The notes under the pieces: generated by a model
Told to the model about the DNA's origin: nothing
Databases searched by the model: none
What the model saw: the letters and a program-made list of their open reading frames with translations, nothing else
Program-made: the position numbers and the translations under genes
Source: Leucobacter celer subsp. astrifaciens
Lineage (GTDB): Bacteria; Actinomycetota; Actinomycetes; Actinomycetales; Microbacteriaceae
Direction of reading: 5' to 3'
Length of the DNA stretch: 64,000 nt
Assembly (NCBI RefSeq): GCF_001273835.1
Contig: NZ_JHEI01000138.1
Coordinates: 110,925 to 174,924 of the forward strand
Shown: positions 53,761-62,660 of the stretch, in pieces
Layout of the letters: the number at the start of each line of letters is the position of its first letter
Numbering within the stretch: position 1 is the first letter of the stretch

Positions 53761-54482
53761 GGATCCTGATCACCGGAGCCAGCGGCGGCATCGGCGGCGC
53801 GGCAGTGCTCCGAGCTCTCGAGGACGGCCACGAGGTCTACGCGCACGGACGCGATGCCTCCCGCCTCGCAGGGCTCGCCGAACGCGACGCGGAGGTCATC
53901 ACGGGAGACCTCGCGACCGAGGAGGGGCTCTCGGCGCTCTCCTCGAGGTTCGACCGAGCACCGCTCGACGCCGTCATCGCGGCCCAGGGCGTGCCCGGGG
54001 GCGGTGCGATCGATTCCTTCACCGATGCCGAACTGCGCCGAGTGCTCGAGGTCAACTACCGCTCGGTCGTCCGTCTCTTCCGGGCCCTGCGCACGGGCGC
54101 CCTGCAGGCCGGGTCGCGCTACGTCGTGGTGGCCTCGCAGGCATCGCTCCGATCCGAGCCCTACGACGCCGTCTACTGCTCGTCGAAGTGGGCGGCACTC
54201 GCGTGGGCCGAGGCGCAACGGAAGATCGAGGGCGATTCGGGCGTGCGGATCCGGTCCCTCTGCCCCGGCCGCACGGTCACGCCGCTGTTCGATGACGCGA
54301 TGGCCTCGTTCGCCGCGGCGCGGGGCCTCTCCCTCGAGGATTTCACGGCCGACACGCTCGAGCTGATCCCGCTTCGGCGCTTCGCCTCTGCGACCGAGAC
54401 CGCGGAATCGGCGCTCTTCCTCGCCTCGCCCGACCCCCGCCCGGCCGTGCTCGCGCAGACCGGCGGTGAGGTGCCGTGGTAG
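53757..54482 (+). CDS. Short-chain dehydrogenase/reductase
   Basis: A 241-residue SDR. It has GASGGIGGAA (about 7-16), AAQGVPGGG in place of NNAG, and a YCSSKWA active site (Tyr about 140, Lys about 144). Start at 53757 overlaps the preceding small protein gene; stop overlaps the glycerate kinase start by 7 bases. It resembles the 231-residue SDR of the first cluster in length only. The substrate is unknown. Confidence 0.88.
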   Translation: MRILITGASGGIGGAAVLRALEDGHEVYAHGRDASRLAGLAERDAEVITGDLATEEGLSALSSRFDRAPLDAVIAAQGVPGGGAIDSFTDAELRRVLEVNYRSVVRLFRALRTGALQAGSRYVVVASQASLRSEPYDAVYCSSKWAALAWAEAQRKIEGDSGVRIRSLCPGRTVTPLFDDAMASFAAARGLSLEDFTADTLELIPLRRFASATETAESALFLASPDPRPAVLAQTGGEVPW

Positions 54483-55639
54483 CGGTCCTCGTCTGCCCGG
54501 ACTCCTTCAAGGGATCGCTCACCGCCGCCCAGGCGACGGCGGCCATCGCCGCCGGCGTCCTGGAGAGCGGCCTCGACCGCGCCGAGATTCTCCGCTGCCC
54601 ACTGGCCGATGGTGGAGAGGGGTCCCTGGGGCTGATCGCCGAGCGCTGGGACGTTCCGCTCGAGCAGACGAAGACCGAGGATCCTCTCGGTCGCCCGCAT
54701 ACGGCGCGCTGGGCCTTCCTCCCCGACGACGAACGGGCCGTGATCGAACTCGCCGAGGCGAGCGGTCTCCCGCTCGTACAGGACCTCCCGCTCCGGGTTC
54801 TCGACGCGCATACGCGCGGCACCGGTCGCCTGATCTCCGATGCGCTCTCCCGCGGTGCGCGCTCGATCACGCTCTGCCTCGGCGGGTCGGCCACGGTCGA
54901 CGGCGGGGTGGGGATCGCCCACGCGCTCGGAGCACGCTTTCTCGACGGCGAGGGCGAGGAGCTGCCTCCGACGCCTCGAAGCCTCGGCGAGATCGCCGCG
55001 ATCGACCTCTCTCGTGTCGTTCCCGAAGCGTTCGAGGCGGAGTGGAGCCTCCTCGTCGATGTCACCAATCCGCTCACCGGCCCTCAGGGGGCAGCGGCGG
55101 TGTTCGGACCGCAGAAGGGCGCCAGCCCCGAGGAGGTGGCGCTGCTCGAAGCGGGTCTCGCGTCCCTCGCCGGGCTGCTCCGCGAACTCACCGGCCGCGA
55201 CGCGTCCGGTCTGCCCGGAGCAGGCGCAGCCGGCGGTGCGGCGCTCGTGCTGCACGCGGTGTTCGGAGCCGAGATCGTGGGCGGGGCCGAGCATCTCGGC
55301 CTGCTGGTCGGCCTCCCCGAGCTCATGGCCCGAGCCGATGTCGTGTTCACCGGCGAGGGCCGGCTCGATGGGCAGAGCGGAGGCGGCAAGGTGGTCTCTC
55401 ACGTCTCCGACCTCGCCGCGTCGGTCGCCGAACCGCCCCCGGTCGTGTGCCTGGCGGGCGAGGTGCTGTGCACACCGGCCGAGCTCCGCGGACTCGGCCT
55501 GACCGCTGCCTTCAGCATCGCCAACGGAGCTCAGACGCTCGAGGCGCTCATGAACGAGGCGGCGCCCGGTCTGCGGAGCGTCGCCGCCAACGCGACGCGG
55601 TCGCTCCTCGCGCTCTCAGGGGATCGCCCGAAACGCTGA
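54476..55639 (+). CDS. Glycerate 2-kinase (GlxK/GarK type)
   Basis: A 387-residue type I glycerate kinase, which phosphorylates glycerate to 2-phosphoglycerate and feeds glycolysis. The start PDSFKGSLTAAQATAAIAAG (about 8-27), PLADGGEGSL near 43, and CLGGSATVDGGVGIAHALGARFLD near 137 are diagnostic. GTG start; last gene of the rightward arm. Its presence hints that one end product of the pathway is glycerate, which is a strong clue to the chemistry. Confidence 0.92.
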   Translation: MVAVLVCPDSFKGSLTAAQATAAIAAGVLESGLDRAEILRCPLADGGEGSLGLIAERWDVPLEQTKTEDPLGRPHTARWAFLPDDERAVIELAEASGLPLVQDLPLRVLDAHTRGTGRLISDALSRGARSITLCLGGSATVDGGVGIAHALGARFLDGEGEELPPTPRSLGEIAAIDLSRVVPEAFEAEWSLLVDVTNPLTGPQGAAAVFGPQKGASPEEVALLEAGLASLAGLLRELTGRDASGLPGAGAAGGAALVLHAVFGAEIVGGAEHLGLLVGLPELMARADVVFTGEGRLDGQSGGGKVVSHVSDLAASVAEPPPVVCLAGEVLCTPAELRGLGLTAAFSIANGAQTLEALMNEAAPGLRSVAANATRSLLALSGDRPKR

Positions 55640-55697
55640 CGGCATCGTCCTGCGCGCTACTGCCCACGCGGACCGCCATCCTCTACAGTGGGGGATC

Positions 55698-56411
55698 ATG
55701 TCCAGGTTGCACGCATTCCGCACCACGACCGGCGCCGTGCTGAGCATCTCCGGCGAGATCCTCGGCCTGCTCCTGCAGCTCGTGCTGGTGTGGCTGGGTG
55801 CCCACATCATCTGGGGCAGCGAGGGGCAGATCAACGAGGAGGAGGCGGTCATCCTGATCGTCTGGTGCCTCGTCGCCAGCCTGTACCTCGGCCTCACACT
55901 GCTCTGGCTCAACGTCCTCGTGCGCATCGACACCCCCGACCCGGCGGCCACGCGACTACTCGTCGGGCACCCGCTGACACGGATGCTCTCGATGGTGCTG
56001 ACCTTCGGGGCGAGCCTGCTGGGGCTCACGGTGGCGCTCGACCTCATCACGAGCCTCGGACGGGACGTCCACAACCCCTTCCTCGAGCTCAGTGCGGTGT
56101 GGGCCATGCTGCTCTCGTGGGTGCTGTTCAACTGGGGCTACGCCCGCATCTACTTCTCGCGCTTCCACCGCGCCCCGCAGCCACCGCTCGAGTTCCCCGG
56201 CACCGACGATCCCCGCCTCGTCGACTTCGCATACTTCGCGTTCACCAACGCGACCACCTTCTCCGTCTCCGACGTGAAGGTGGTGCACACCCACATGCGC
56301 TGGACCGTCGTCTGGCACACGACGCTCGCGTTCTTCTTCAATGCGCTCATCATCGTGCTCACGATGAACGTCATCTCGAACGGATCGTTCTTCACCGAGC
56401 TCTTCGCGTAG
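55698..56411 (+). CDS. DUF1345 family membrane protein
   Basis: A 237-residue protein with about five transmembrane segments. The hallmark of the family, DFAYFAFTNATTFSVSDVKVVHTHMRWTVVWHTTLAFFFNALII, is near residues 175-217. No function is established. TACAGT lies 8 bases before the ATG, so the 5' leader would be very short. It is convergent with, and overlaps by 20 bases, the end of the hydrolase gene. Confidence 0.8.
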   Translation: MSRLHAFRTTTGAVLSISGEILGLLLQLVLVWLGAHIIWGSEGQINEEEAVILIVWCLVASLYLGLTLLWLNVLVRIDTPDPAATRLLVGHPLTRMLSMVLTFGASLLGLTVALDLITSLGRDVHNPFLELSAVWAMLLSWVLFNWGYARIYFSRFHRAPQPPLEFPGTDDPRLVDFAYFAFTNATTFSVSDVKVVHTHMRWTVVWHTTLAFFFNALIIVLTMNVISNGSFFTELFA

Positions 56412-56958
56412 TGCCCGCCATCGGGCCCACGAGTTCGGCGGTCGTCGCGAGCGTCACCATCGGGCCCAGCATCGCCATCAGTTCGAGCCCCTGTTCGTGC
56501 GCTCGCTCGGTCGCGCCGGCACAGGCGTCAACCGCCACAGTCACGTGTTTCCCCGCGTCTACCGCGCCGAGCACCGTCGCGAGCACACAACAGTCCGTGG
56601 CGACGCCACACACTACGATGCGGTCATGGTTCCGGGTGAGTTCCGCAAGCTCAGCGCCCCATTTGCCGAAGGTCGGTAGTGAGAGCACCGCGTCTGCCTC
56701 GGCGATCGGCAGCGTGAGGTCCCAGACCGACGAACCTTCAGGCTCGCGGCACCGCTCCCAGCGGTCATAGTAATCCTTCCAAGAACCGTGTTCGAGCGGG
56801 TCCCGAACGAATCTCGTCCACACCACGCGGTCGGCGAGAGCGGCAGTCAGCTCGCTCACCCGCTCAGCGGCATCGTCGTATCCGGCGCAGCTCCACTGGC
56901 TGTCAGGATCCCGGAAAATGCGCTGCATGTCGATGACAACGAGGGCCGCGGGACTCAC
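56392..56958 (-). CDS. Isochorismatase-family cysteine hydrolase
   Basis: A 188-residue hydrolase of the nicotinamidase/N-carbamoylsarcosine amidase fold. The catalytic set is visible: Asp in VVIDMQ (residue about 10), Lys in FGKWGAEL (about 95) and Cys in VATDCCVL (about 121). It likely hydrolyses an amide, releasing ammonia. The GTG start at 56958 overlaps the NCS1 transporter stop (GTGA), so import and hydrolysis are coupled; longer upstream in-frame sequence belongs to the transporter. Confidence 0.88.
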   Translation of the reverse strand: MSPAALVVIDMQRIFRDPDSQWSCAGYDDAAERVSELTAALADRVVWTRFVRDPLEHGSWKDYYDRWERCREPEGSSVWDLTLPIAEADAVLSLPTFGKWGAELAELTRNHDRIVVCGVATDCCVLATVLGAVDAGKHVTVAVDACAGATERAHEQGLELMAMLGPMVTLATTAELVGPMAGTTRRAR

Positions 56959-58379
56959 ACCGCTACCTTCTCGTGCTCGCGCCGGCCGCGCAACAGTCCC
57001 GACAGCGCAGGCAGCCGCCGAAGCGCGAAGTATGAGGCGAACGCAGCGAGCGCACCTACGGCAAAGGACACATCGCCGTATCGGGCGAACGCCGCCGAGA
57101 AAGGTCCCGTCCATATGGCCGAACTCCAGAAGAGCGACGATGCCGCGCACCCGATGATCCAGGCCACGAACCCCCACTCCACAGTACGGCGCGTGTCGAA
57201 CAGCTCCCGCGTGGCAGCATCTCCCCGCTCGCGCATACGGAAGTAGTAGTCGAGCAGCAGTACCGTGCTGAACGGGACGACCAGATAGGCGAGCACGTTC
57301 AGGAAATCATAGAAGCTGCCGTAGGGATTCGTCTGCATCACCAGCGTCACGCCGAGGCTGATGGCCGCGATGAGGATCACTCCGACGATTCGGCTGACGG
57401 GAACTCGGATGGTGAGCAACGACAGCGAGCCTCCGTACAGATTCATCGCACTCACCGGCAGCGTCGATACGACCACAGTGATCATCGCGACGGGCATCCA
57501 GGCACCGGTCAGATCGGCGAGCGCGGGGATCGCATCCAGTTCGCCGGCGAAGCTCGAGACGAGCACTCCGATGCCTCCCAGCCACATCATCGCGAAGAAC
57601 GTTCCCGCTGCGGTGTAGCCGGCGACCTTCGCGTGCGATGTGTTCTGCGGCAGGTAGCGGGAGAAGTCCGAGGCGAACGGCGTCCACGTCATCACATACG
57701 CGAAGAAGAACCCTGCGAAGGTCACCCACCCCCCGAGGACTCCCATGTAGAACGGAGCCTCCGGGTTCACGCCGACGCTCAGGTCCACCTGTCCGAGCGA
57801 CAGCACCGTGATCACGGCGAAAAGGATCGCGAGCACCACGGTGGCGATCTTGTTGATGAGATGGATGAGGTTGTGGCCCCAGATCGCGAACACCGTCTGC
57901 ACCCCGAAGATCGCGGCTGCGGCGATCCAGAACGGTACGTCGATGAGCATCTGCAGCGCGATGACCGCGAACACGGTGTTCACTGCGGTCCATCCGATCG
58001 CCGAGATGACCGTGAGCAGCGCGATGGGCACGAAGTTGCCGAAGTACCCCATGGGGCCTCGGGCCTGTATCTGCTGCGGCACGCCCATCTTCGTGCCGAC
58101 GCCTGCGAGCAGACCCATCACGGTGGCGCCGAGTGCGGTGCCCACGGCTACTGCGGTGAGCCCCTGAATCACGGAGAGCCCGAAGAGGGAGGAGAAGAAC
58201 CCGGATACCATCACCGCAAGCACCATGTTGGCGGCGAACCACAACGTGAACTGGTGGCGCGGGTGCCCGTGACGCTCGGTCAGCGGAATGTGGTCGGTGG
58301 AGAACGGCTCGGTACGCGTCAGCGAAGTGCCGTATCGAGGTTCCTGCGGAACTGATCCGCTGCTGGTCGTCTCAGACAT
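56955..58379 (-). CDS. NCS1-family transporter (cytosine/purine/allantoin type)
   Basis: A 474-residue membrane protein with about twelve transmembrane segments. Family motifs include GLSVIQGLTAVAVGTALGATVMGLLAGVGTKMGVPQQIQARGPMGYFG near residues 68-115 and SAIGWTAVNTVFAV near 126. NCS1 proteins import nucleobases, allantoin, hydantoins or similar compounds with H+ or Na+. A good AAAAGGAAG lies before the ATG. Co-translation with an amidase-type hydrolase suggests a nitrogen-rich ligand. Confidence 0.88.
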   Translation of the reverse strand: MSETTSSGSVPQEPRYGTSLTRTEPFSTDHIPLTERHGHPRHQFTLWFAANMVLAVMVSGFFSSLFGLSVIQGLTAVAVGTALGATVMGLLAGVGTKMGVPQQIQARGPMGYFGNFVPIALLTVISAIGWTAVNTVFAVIALQMLIDVPFWIAAAAIFGVQTVFAIWGHNLIHLINKIATVVLAILFAVITVLSLGQVDLSVGVNPEAPFYMGVLGGWVTFAGFFFAYVMTWTPFASDFSRYLPQNTSHAKVAGYTAAGTFFAMMWLGGIGVLVSSFAGELDAIPALADLTGAWMPVAMITVVVSTLPVSAMNLYGGSLSLLTIRVPVSRIVGVILIAAISLGVTLVMQTNPYGSFYDFLNVLAYLVVPFSTVLLLDYYFRMRERGDAATRELFDTRRTVEWGFVAWIIGCAASSLFWSSAIWTGPFSAAFARYGDVSFAVGALAAFASYFALRRLPALSGLLRGRREHEKVAV

Positions 58380-58478
58380 TCGTAGGCTTCCTTTTCCTCA
58401 GAGCTGAGTGAATGGGGTGGAACGTTTGGAACTTCTGCAATGCATCACCGGGCGACAGCCCGATCGAACCGGGTGCGG

Positions 58479-60128
58479 CTAGTTCTTGTTCACCAGCCGG
58501 TCCAGCTGGTCCCGGGTCACGAGGTGGGTGCCCTCGAAGCGATGGTCGTGCCGCAGTTCCTTCACCAGCGATATGCCGAGCAGTGCGACGATCACGGTGA
58601 ACGGCACCGCCGAGAGGATAGCCGCCTGCTGCAGCGCCTGCAGCCCGCCGACCAGGAGCAGCACGATGGCGCAGAGCCCCGTGAGGATGCCCCAGACGCC
58701 GAGCACCGGCCGCGGCGGGTTCGGCACCCCGCGCGTCGAGAGCGAGCTCAGCACGAAGGTGTTCGAGTCGGCGCCGGACACGAAGTACAGCACCACCATG
58801 ATGATGGTGATCACCGAGGAGACCTCGGTGAGGGGCAGCTCGGCGAGCACCGCGAAGAACGTGGTGTTGGTGTCGGCGAGAGTCTGTTCGCCGATGTTGG
58901 TGCCCTTGAACATGTCGAAGTTGATCGCGGCCCCGCCGAAGATGGTGAACCAGGCGCTGAACACGAGTGTGGGCACGCCGAGCACGACGATGACGAACTC
59001 GCGGATCGTGCGGCCCTTCGAGATGCGCGCGAGGAAGATGCCGACGAACGCGCCCCAGCTCAGCCACCAGGCCATCATGAAGTAGGTCCACCACTGCATC
59101 CACTGCAGGTCCTCCGGGGTGCCCGGGGTGAGCAGGGCCACGATGGGGAACTCTCCGATGAACTGTCCGATGGAGCGGAAGTACAGGTTCGAGATGAAGC
59201 TCGTCGGGCCGAGGATCAGCACGAACAGGCCGAGCAGAGCCGCGCCGATCATGGTGATCTGGCTCGTCCACTTGATGCCCCGGCCGACCCCCGAGAGCGC
59301 GGAGAGCGTGAAGATGAGGGTGATGCCGGCGATGATGACGATCTTCACGAACAGGTCGGCGGGAAGCCCGGTCAGCCGGCTCACGCCCTCGGCGATCTGC
59401 GAGGCGCCGAGGCCCAGCGAGGTCGTGGTGCCGAACAGGGTCGCGATAACGGTGAAGATGTCGATCGCCTTACCCGCCCAGCCGTCCATGCTCTTGCCGA
59501 GCACCGGGCGCAGCATCGGCGAGACAAGACCGGAGTTGTGGCGCCGGTGGGTCGAGTACGCGATCGCCAGACCGAAGATGCCGAACAACGCCCAGGCGTT
59601 GGGGCCCCAGTCGAAGTAGGAGAACTGCATGGCAGCGACCGCCGCGTCCATCGTCTCCGGCTCGGCCCAGCCGTGAGGCGGATGCATGAAGTGACTCATG
59701 GGCTCCGCGGCTCCGTAGCTGATGAGGCCGATGCCCATCACGGCGCCGAGGATCATCGCGATCCACGCGATCGTGCTGAACTCGGGTCGGTCGTCGTCGG
59801 CGCCGAGTCGCACGCGGCCGAACCGGCCGAAGCCCAGGTAGAGCATGAGCACGATGCAGCCCAGGGTGACCACGAGGTAGGCCCAGCCGATGTTCTGCGC
59901 CGACCAGTTGGAGGCCGAGGTCATCACGCTGCTCACCTGCTCCGGTGACAGCGCTGCCCACACCACGAGAGCGCCGATCAGGCTGACCGATATCCAGAAG
60001 ACCGCGCTCGGGCGCTTGCGCAGCTTCTCGGCCTCGATCACCGTCACCGATCGGGTCTGGAACCTCTCGTCCGTCTGATGGGTGCCCATCGCAAGCCCGT
60101 TCGTGGGCGGGTTCGTATCGTTACTCAC
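58479..60128 (-). CDS. BCCT-family transporter
   Basis: A 549-residue protein with twelve predicted helices, of the betaine/carnitine/choline family. Typical are MQFSYFDWGPNAWALFGIFGLAIAY near 158, the Trp-rich WWTYFMMAWWLSWGAFVGIFLARISKGRTIREF near 340, and a polar C-terminal tail. The GTG at 60128 is preferred over GTG at 60137 because GAGGAAG stands at the right distance. It follows the flavin reductase fusion gene by 46 bases and probably imports a quaternary or other small nitrogen compound. Confidence 0.9.
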   Translation of the reverse strand: MSNDTNPPTNGLAMGTHQTDERFQTRSVTVIEAEKLRKRPSAVFWISVSLIGALVVWAALSPEQVSSVMTSASNWSAQNIGWAYLVVTLGCIVLMLYLGFGRFGRVRLGADDDRPEFSTIAWIAMILGAVMGIGLISYGAAEPMSHFMHPPHGWAEPETMDAAVAAMQFSYFDWGPNAWALFGIFGLAIAYSTHRRHNSGLVSPMLRPVLGKSMDGWAGKAIDIFTVIATLFGTTTSLGLGASQIAEGVSRLTGLPADLFVKIVIIAGITLIFTLSALSGVGRGIKWTSQITMIGAALLGLFVLILGPTSFISNLYFRSIGQFIGEFPIVALLTPGTPEDLQWMQWWTYFMMAWWLSWGAFVGIFLARISKGRTIREFVIVVLGVPTLVFSAWFTIFGGAAINFDMFKGTNIGEQTLADTNTTFFAVLAELPLTEVSSVITIIMVVLYFVSGADSNTFVLSSLSTRGVPNPPRPVLGVWGILTGLCAIVLLLVGGLQALQQAAILSAVPFTVIVALLGISLVKELRHDHRFEGTHLVTRDQLDRLVNKN

Positions 60129-60174
60129 GTCATGCACTTCCTCGTGTCGAGCGGTGTTGGATGGATCGATGGCC

Positions 60175-61131
60175 TCAGAGTTCGATGAGCTCGGCGCCGT
60201 CGTAGAAGCGACCGGCCTTGTAGATCATGGGCGCGGCCTCGGCGATCTCGGCGTGGGTGACCTTCGCGATGAAGACCGTGTGGGTCTTCGCCTGGAAGCG
60301 CTCCTTGATCTCGGCCTCGATCGAGGCCGCCGAGCCATCGATGAGCGGGCTGCCCGAGGGGCCGGCGTGCCACTCCACCGTCGCGAACTTGTCGTCGCCC
60401 TTCGAAGCGAAGACGCCCACGGTGCCGCGCTGCTCATTGCTCATGATGTTGATACCGAGATGCGTCGACTTGAAGAGCGACGCGTAAGTGCTCGTGGTCT
60501 TCTGCACGCACACCAGCACGAGCGGCGGCTCGAGCGACACCGACGCATACGAGTTCGCGGCGAGCCCGCGCGGCTTGCCGTCTTCGCCGATCGTGGTCAC
60601 CACGGTGACGCCGGTGACGAACTGGCGGTTGAAGCCTTTCAGCGCGTCGAGGCCAGGCACCCCGCTGAGGTCGTCGACCACCACGTCAACGGGATCGGCC
60701 TCGAAGGCGGACTTGAGCGAGGGCACGCCGAGATCGGCGAGCAGTTCGCTCTGGTCCCAGGTGACGCGCTCCGCGATGATCCTGCCATCGCGGATCTCGA
60801 GCTGGTTCGACCCGCGCGTGCGCACACGGCTTCCCGTCGCGGGTACCCCCTGCAGGTCGTGGGTGAACGTTCCCTCCGAGTGCCAGAAGATCGCACCGTC
60901 GCCCGTCTCCTCGTCGACGACGATCTGATCGATCGTGGTGACGAGATCGGGGAACGCCTCGCGGGTCGCAAGGATCTCTTCTTTCAGCCCGATCGCGTTC
61001 GAGGTGCGGCCGGAGCGAGTGCTCTCTCTCGTGAACCCCGGGTGGAGGATCGCGTCGAAGGCATCGACTTCTCCTCGGTCCCAGGCGGCGTCCCATGCAG
61101 TTATGACAGCTTCCTTGATGTTGTGTTGCAT
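60175..61131 (-). CDS. Fusion of SnoaL-like domain and flavin reductase
   Basis: A 318-residue protein. Residues about 1-135 form a SnoaL-like fold (AWDRGEVDAFDAILHPGFTRE, then WHSEGTFTHDLQGVPATGSRV). Residues about 160-318 are a split-barrel flavin reductase (FNRQFVTGVTVVTTIGEDGKPRGLAANSYASVSLEPPLVLVCV), which supplies reduced FMN/FAD to a partner monooxygenase. No monooxygenase is encoded in the window. The ATG lies inside a TTGCATGCAA palindrome and 7 bases after TAGTAT, so this message should be leaderless. Confidence 0.85.
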   Translation of the reverse strand: MQHNIKEAVITAWDAAWDRGEVDAFDAILHPGFTRESTRSGRTSNAIGLKEEILATREAFPDLVTTIDQIVVDEETGDGAIFWHSEGTFTHDLQGVPATGSRVRTRGSNQLEIRDGRIIAERVTWDQSELLADLGVPSLKSAFEADPVDVVVDDLSGVPGLDALKGFNRQFVTGVTVVTTIGEDGKPRGLAANSYASVSLEPPLVLVCVQKTTSTYASLFKSTHLGINIMSNEQRGTVGVFASKGDDKFATVEWHAGPSGSPLIDGSAASIEAEIKERFQAKTHTVFIAKVTHAEIAEAAPMIYKAGRFYDGAELIEL

Positions 61132-61264
61132 GCAAGGAATACTAAGCTCACCCACACGAGGTGTCAACACTCCGGTAAAAACACGGGAATATCCCAAATT
61201 CCCCCTGATCTTTACTCGAGATGTTGCCCTATTCATGCATGCAAGATACTCTTGTTGCATGCAA
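61126..61264. promoter_or_regulatory. Divergent leaderless promoters with palindromes over both start codons
   Basis: TTGCATGCAA occurs at 61126-61135 and 61255-61264 and, with one mismatch, at 61235-61244 (20 bases before the last copy). The first covers the ATG of the reductase gene, the last the ATG of the regulator gene. Leftward promoter: TTGACA (61162-61167), 17-base spacer, TAGTAT (61139-61144), 7 bases, ATG. Rightward promoter: TTGCCC (61224-61229), 17-base spacer, TACTCT (61247-61252), 6 bases, ATG. A GntR dimer bound at the palindromes would block transcription start and translation of both genes. Confidence 0.75.
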
Positions 61265-61954
61265 GAAGCTTCGTTTCACAGCCGCATTCACCCGGGGAAG
61301 GACGCCGAGGTCCCCCTGCTCGACCGTCTACGCGGAATCGTCATCAGTGGATCGGTCGAGCCGGGCGACCTCCTCGGCGAGACCGCTCTCGCGGAGGAGT
61401 TCGAGGTCAGTCGCACCCCGATCCGCGAGGCGCTCAAGCAGCTCGAACGGGAAGGGCTGGTCGAGATCCGGCCCAGAGTGGGGACGTTCGTGCGCAAGCC
61501 GACGGCCCGGGAGATCCTCGAGCTCTTCCAGCTGAAGGAATCGCTCGAGGGTTTGGCCGCCGGACTGCTCGCGCAGCGCGGCGAAGTGCCCGAACTACGC
61601 AGCCTCATCCGCAACGTGGAGCACGAGCGGGAGGCGGTGCGGGCCGGGGACCAGGCCGCCTACGCCGCGCTGGTGCACGACTTCCATCACACGCTCGTCT
61701 CCGGTGCCGACAACCAGAAGCTCTCGGAGCACTACGAGCTGCTGATGAACCAGCTGGCCTACCACCGGATCGTCAGGCAGACCCTCACCTTGCCCGGTCG
61801 ACTCGACCACTCGCTCAGCGAGCACTCGAAGATCGTCGAAGCCCTCCAGACGAAGGATCCGCTGACCGCCGAGCTGGCCACGCGCCGGCACGTCGCCCAG
61901 ACGCGTCAATCGGCGACCATCGCGGCCTTCGAGGGTTCGCGCGACGACGCCTGA
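61259..61954 (+). CDS. GntR-family regulator with FCD-type sensor
   Basis: A 231-residue regulator. The winged helix is DRLRGIVISGSVEPGDLLGETALAEEFEVSRTPIREALKQLEREGLVEIRPRVGTFV (about 18-75), followed by an all-helical FCD-type ligand domain (LFQLKESLEGLAAGLLAQRGEV, DFHHTLVSGADN, HSLSEHSKIVEAL). Such proteins are usually repressors relieved by a pathway metabolite. The ATG at 61259 is embedded in a palindrome and lacks a ribosome site. It is divergent from the reductase fusion gene and heads the rightward operon. Confidence 0.9.
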   Translation: MQEASFHSRIHPGKDAEVPLLDRLRGIVISGSVEPGDLLGETALAEEFEVSRTPIREALKQLEREGLVEIRPRVGTFVRKPTAREILELFQLKESLEGLAAGLLAQRGEVPELRSLIRNVEHEREAVRAGDQAAYAALVHDFHHTLVSGADNQKLSEHYELLMNQLAYHRIVRQTLTLPGRLDHSLSEHSKIVEALQTKDPLTAELATRRHVAQTRQSATIAAFEGSRDDA

Positions 61955-61994
61955 GCCCGGCAGACCACTTCAGAAGCACATCCCAGGAGCACCC

Positions 61995-62660
61995 ATGACC
62001 CACTCCTCCCCAGCGACGAGAACCATCGATCTCAGCGCACGTTCCACGCTGACCGACTACGGTGACATCGCCGCGGCCGCGAGCCTGCGCAGGGTCTTCA
62101 CCCAGTCCGAGGAGATCCCGCGCGACGGGGCGGAGCCGATCCTGCGCGCCACGGCGACCGCCGTGATCCGGAATCCTTGGCTCGGCACCGGCACCGATGC
62201 GGACCTGCAGCCCGAGACCAGGCGCATCGCACCGCTGCTCGCGAAGCTGCTCACCGATCGCCTGCTCGATGCGCTCGGCGGAGCCGCCGCGGTCGAGGCA
62301 TTCGGCAAGGCCGCCCTGGTCGGCACCGGCGGAGAGCTCGAGCACGCCGGAGCACTCGTGCACACGCCGTACTTCGGCAATCTCGTGCGCGAGGCCCTCG
62401 GGGGCACCTCGATCATCTGCTTCGTCGACGGCAGAGCCGAGGCGGGAGAGCTGCTGCGCGTGCCGATGTGGCACAAGACCGCGGCGGCCACGCGCAGCCA
62501 CTACCAGACCGTCGAGGTCAATCTCGCCGATGCGCCGCACCCGGACGAGATCGCCATCATCGCCGCGGCCTCGACCGGCCCGCGGCCGTTCGCGCGCATC
62601 GGCGACCGCACCACCGACCAACCCGTCACCTCTGAGATCCTGAAGGAGATCGAACTGTGA
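61995..62660 (+). CDS. Amino acid synthesis family protein (PF06684 type), first paralogue
   Basis: A 221-residue protein of a small family named amino acid synthesis, for which no reaction is proved to my knowledge. The motif ATAVIRNPWLGTG near residue 51, EAFGKAALVGTGGELEHAGALVHTPYFGNLVREALGG near 96-133 and WHKTAAATRSHYQTVEVNLADAPHPDEIAIIAA near 157-190 are shared with the next gene. CAGGAGCAC gives a good ribosome site. It overlaps its paralogue by 4 bases, and the pair probably works as a heteromer. Confidence 0.75.
   Translation: MTHSSPATRTIDLSARSTLTDYGDIAAAASLRRVFTQSEEIPRDGAEPILRATATAVIRNPWLGTGTDADLQPETRRIAPLLAKLLTDRLLDALGGAAAVEAFGKAALVGTGGELEHAGALVHTPYFGNLVREALGGTSIICFVDGRAEAGELLRVPMWHKTAAATRSHYQTVEVNLADAPHPDEIAIIAAASTGPRPFARIGDRTTDQPVTSEILKEIEL

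Noticed and set aside
58436..58444. TGCAATGCA before the NCS1 gene as a further GntR operator
   Set aside because: It has an extra central base relative to the TTGCATGCAA palindromes and no promoter pattern around it; too weak to call.
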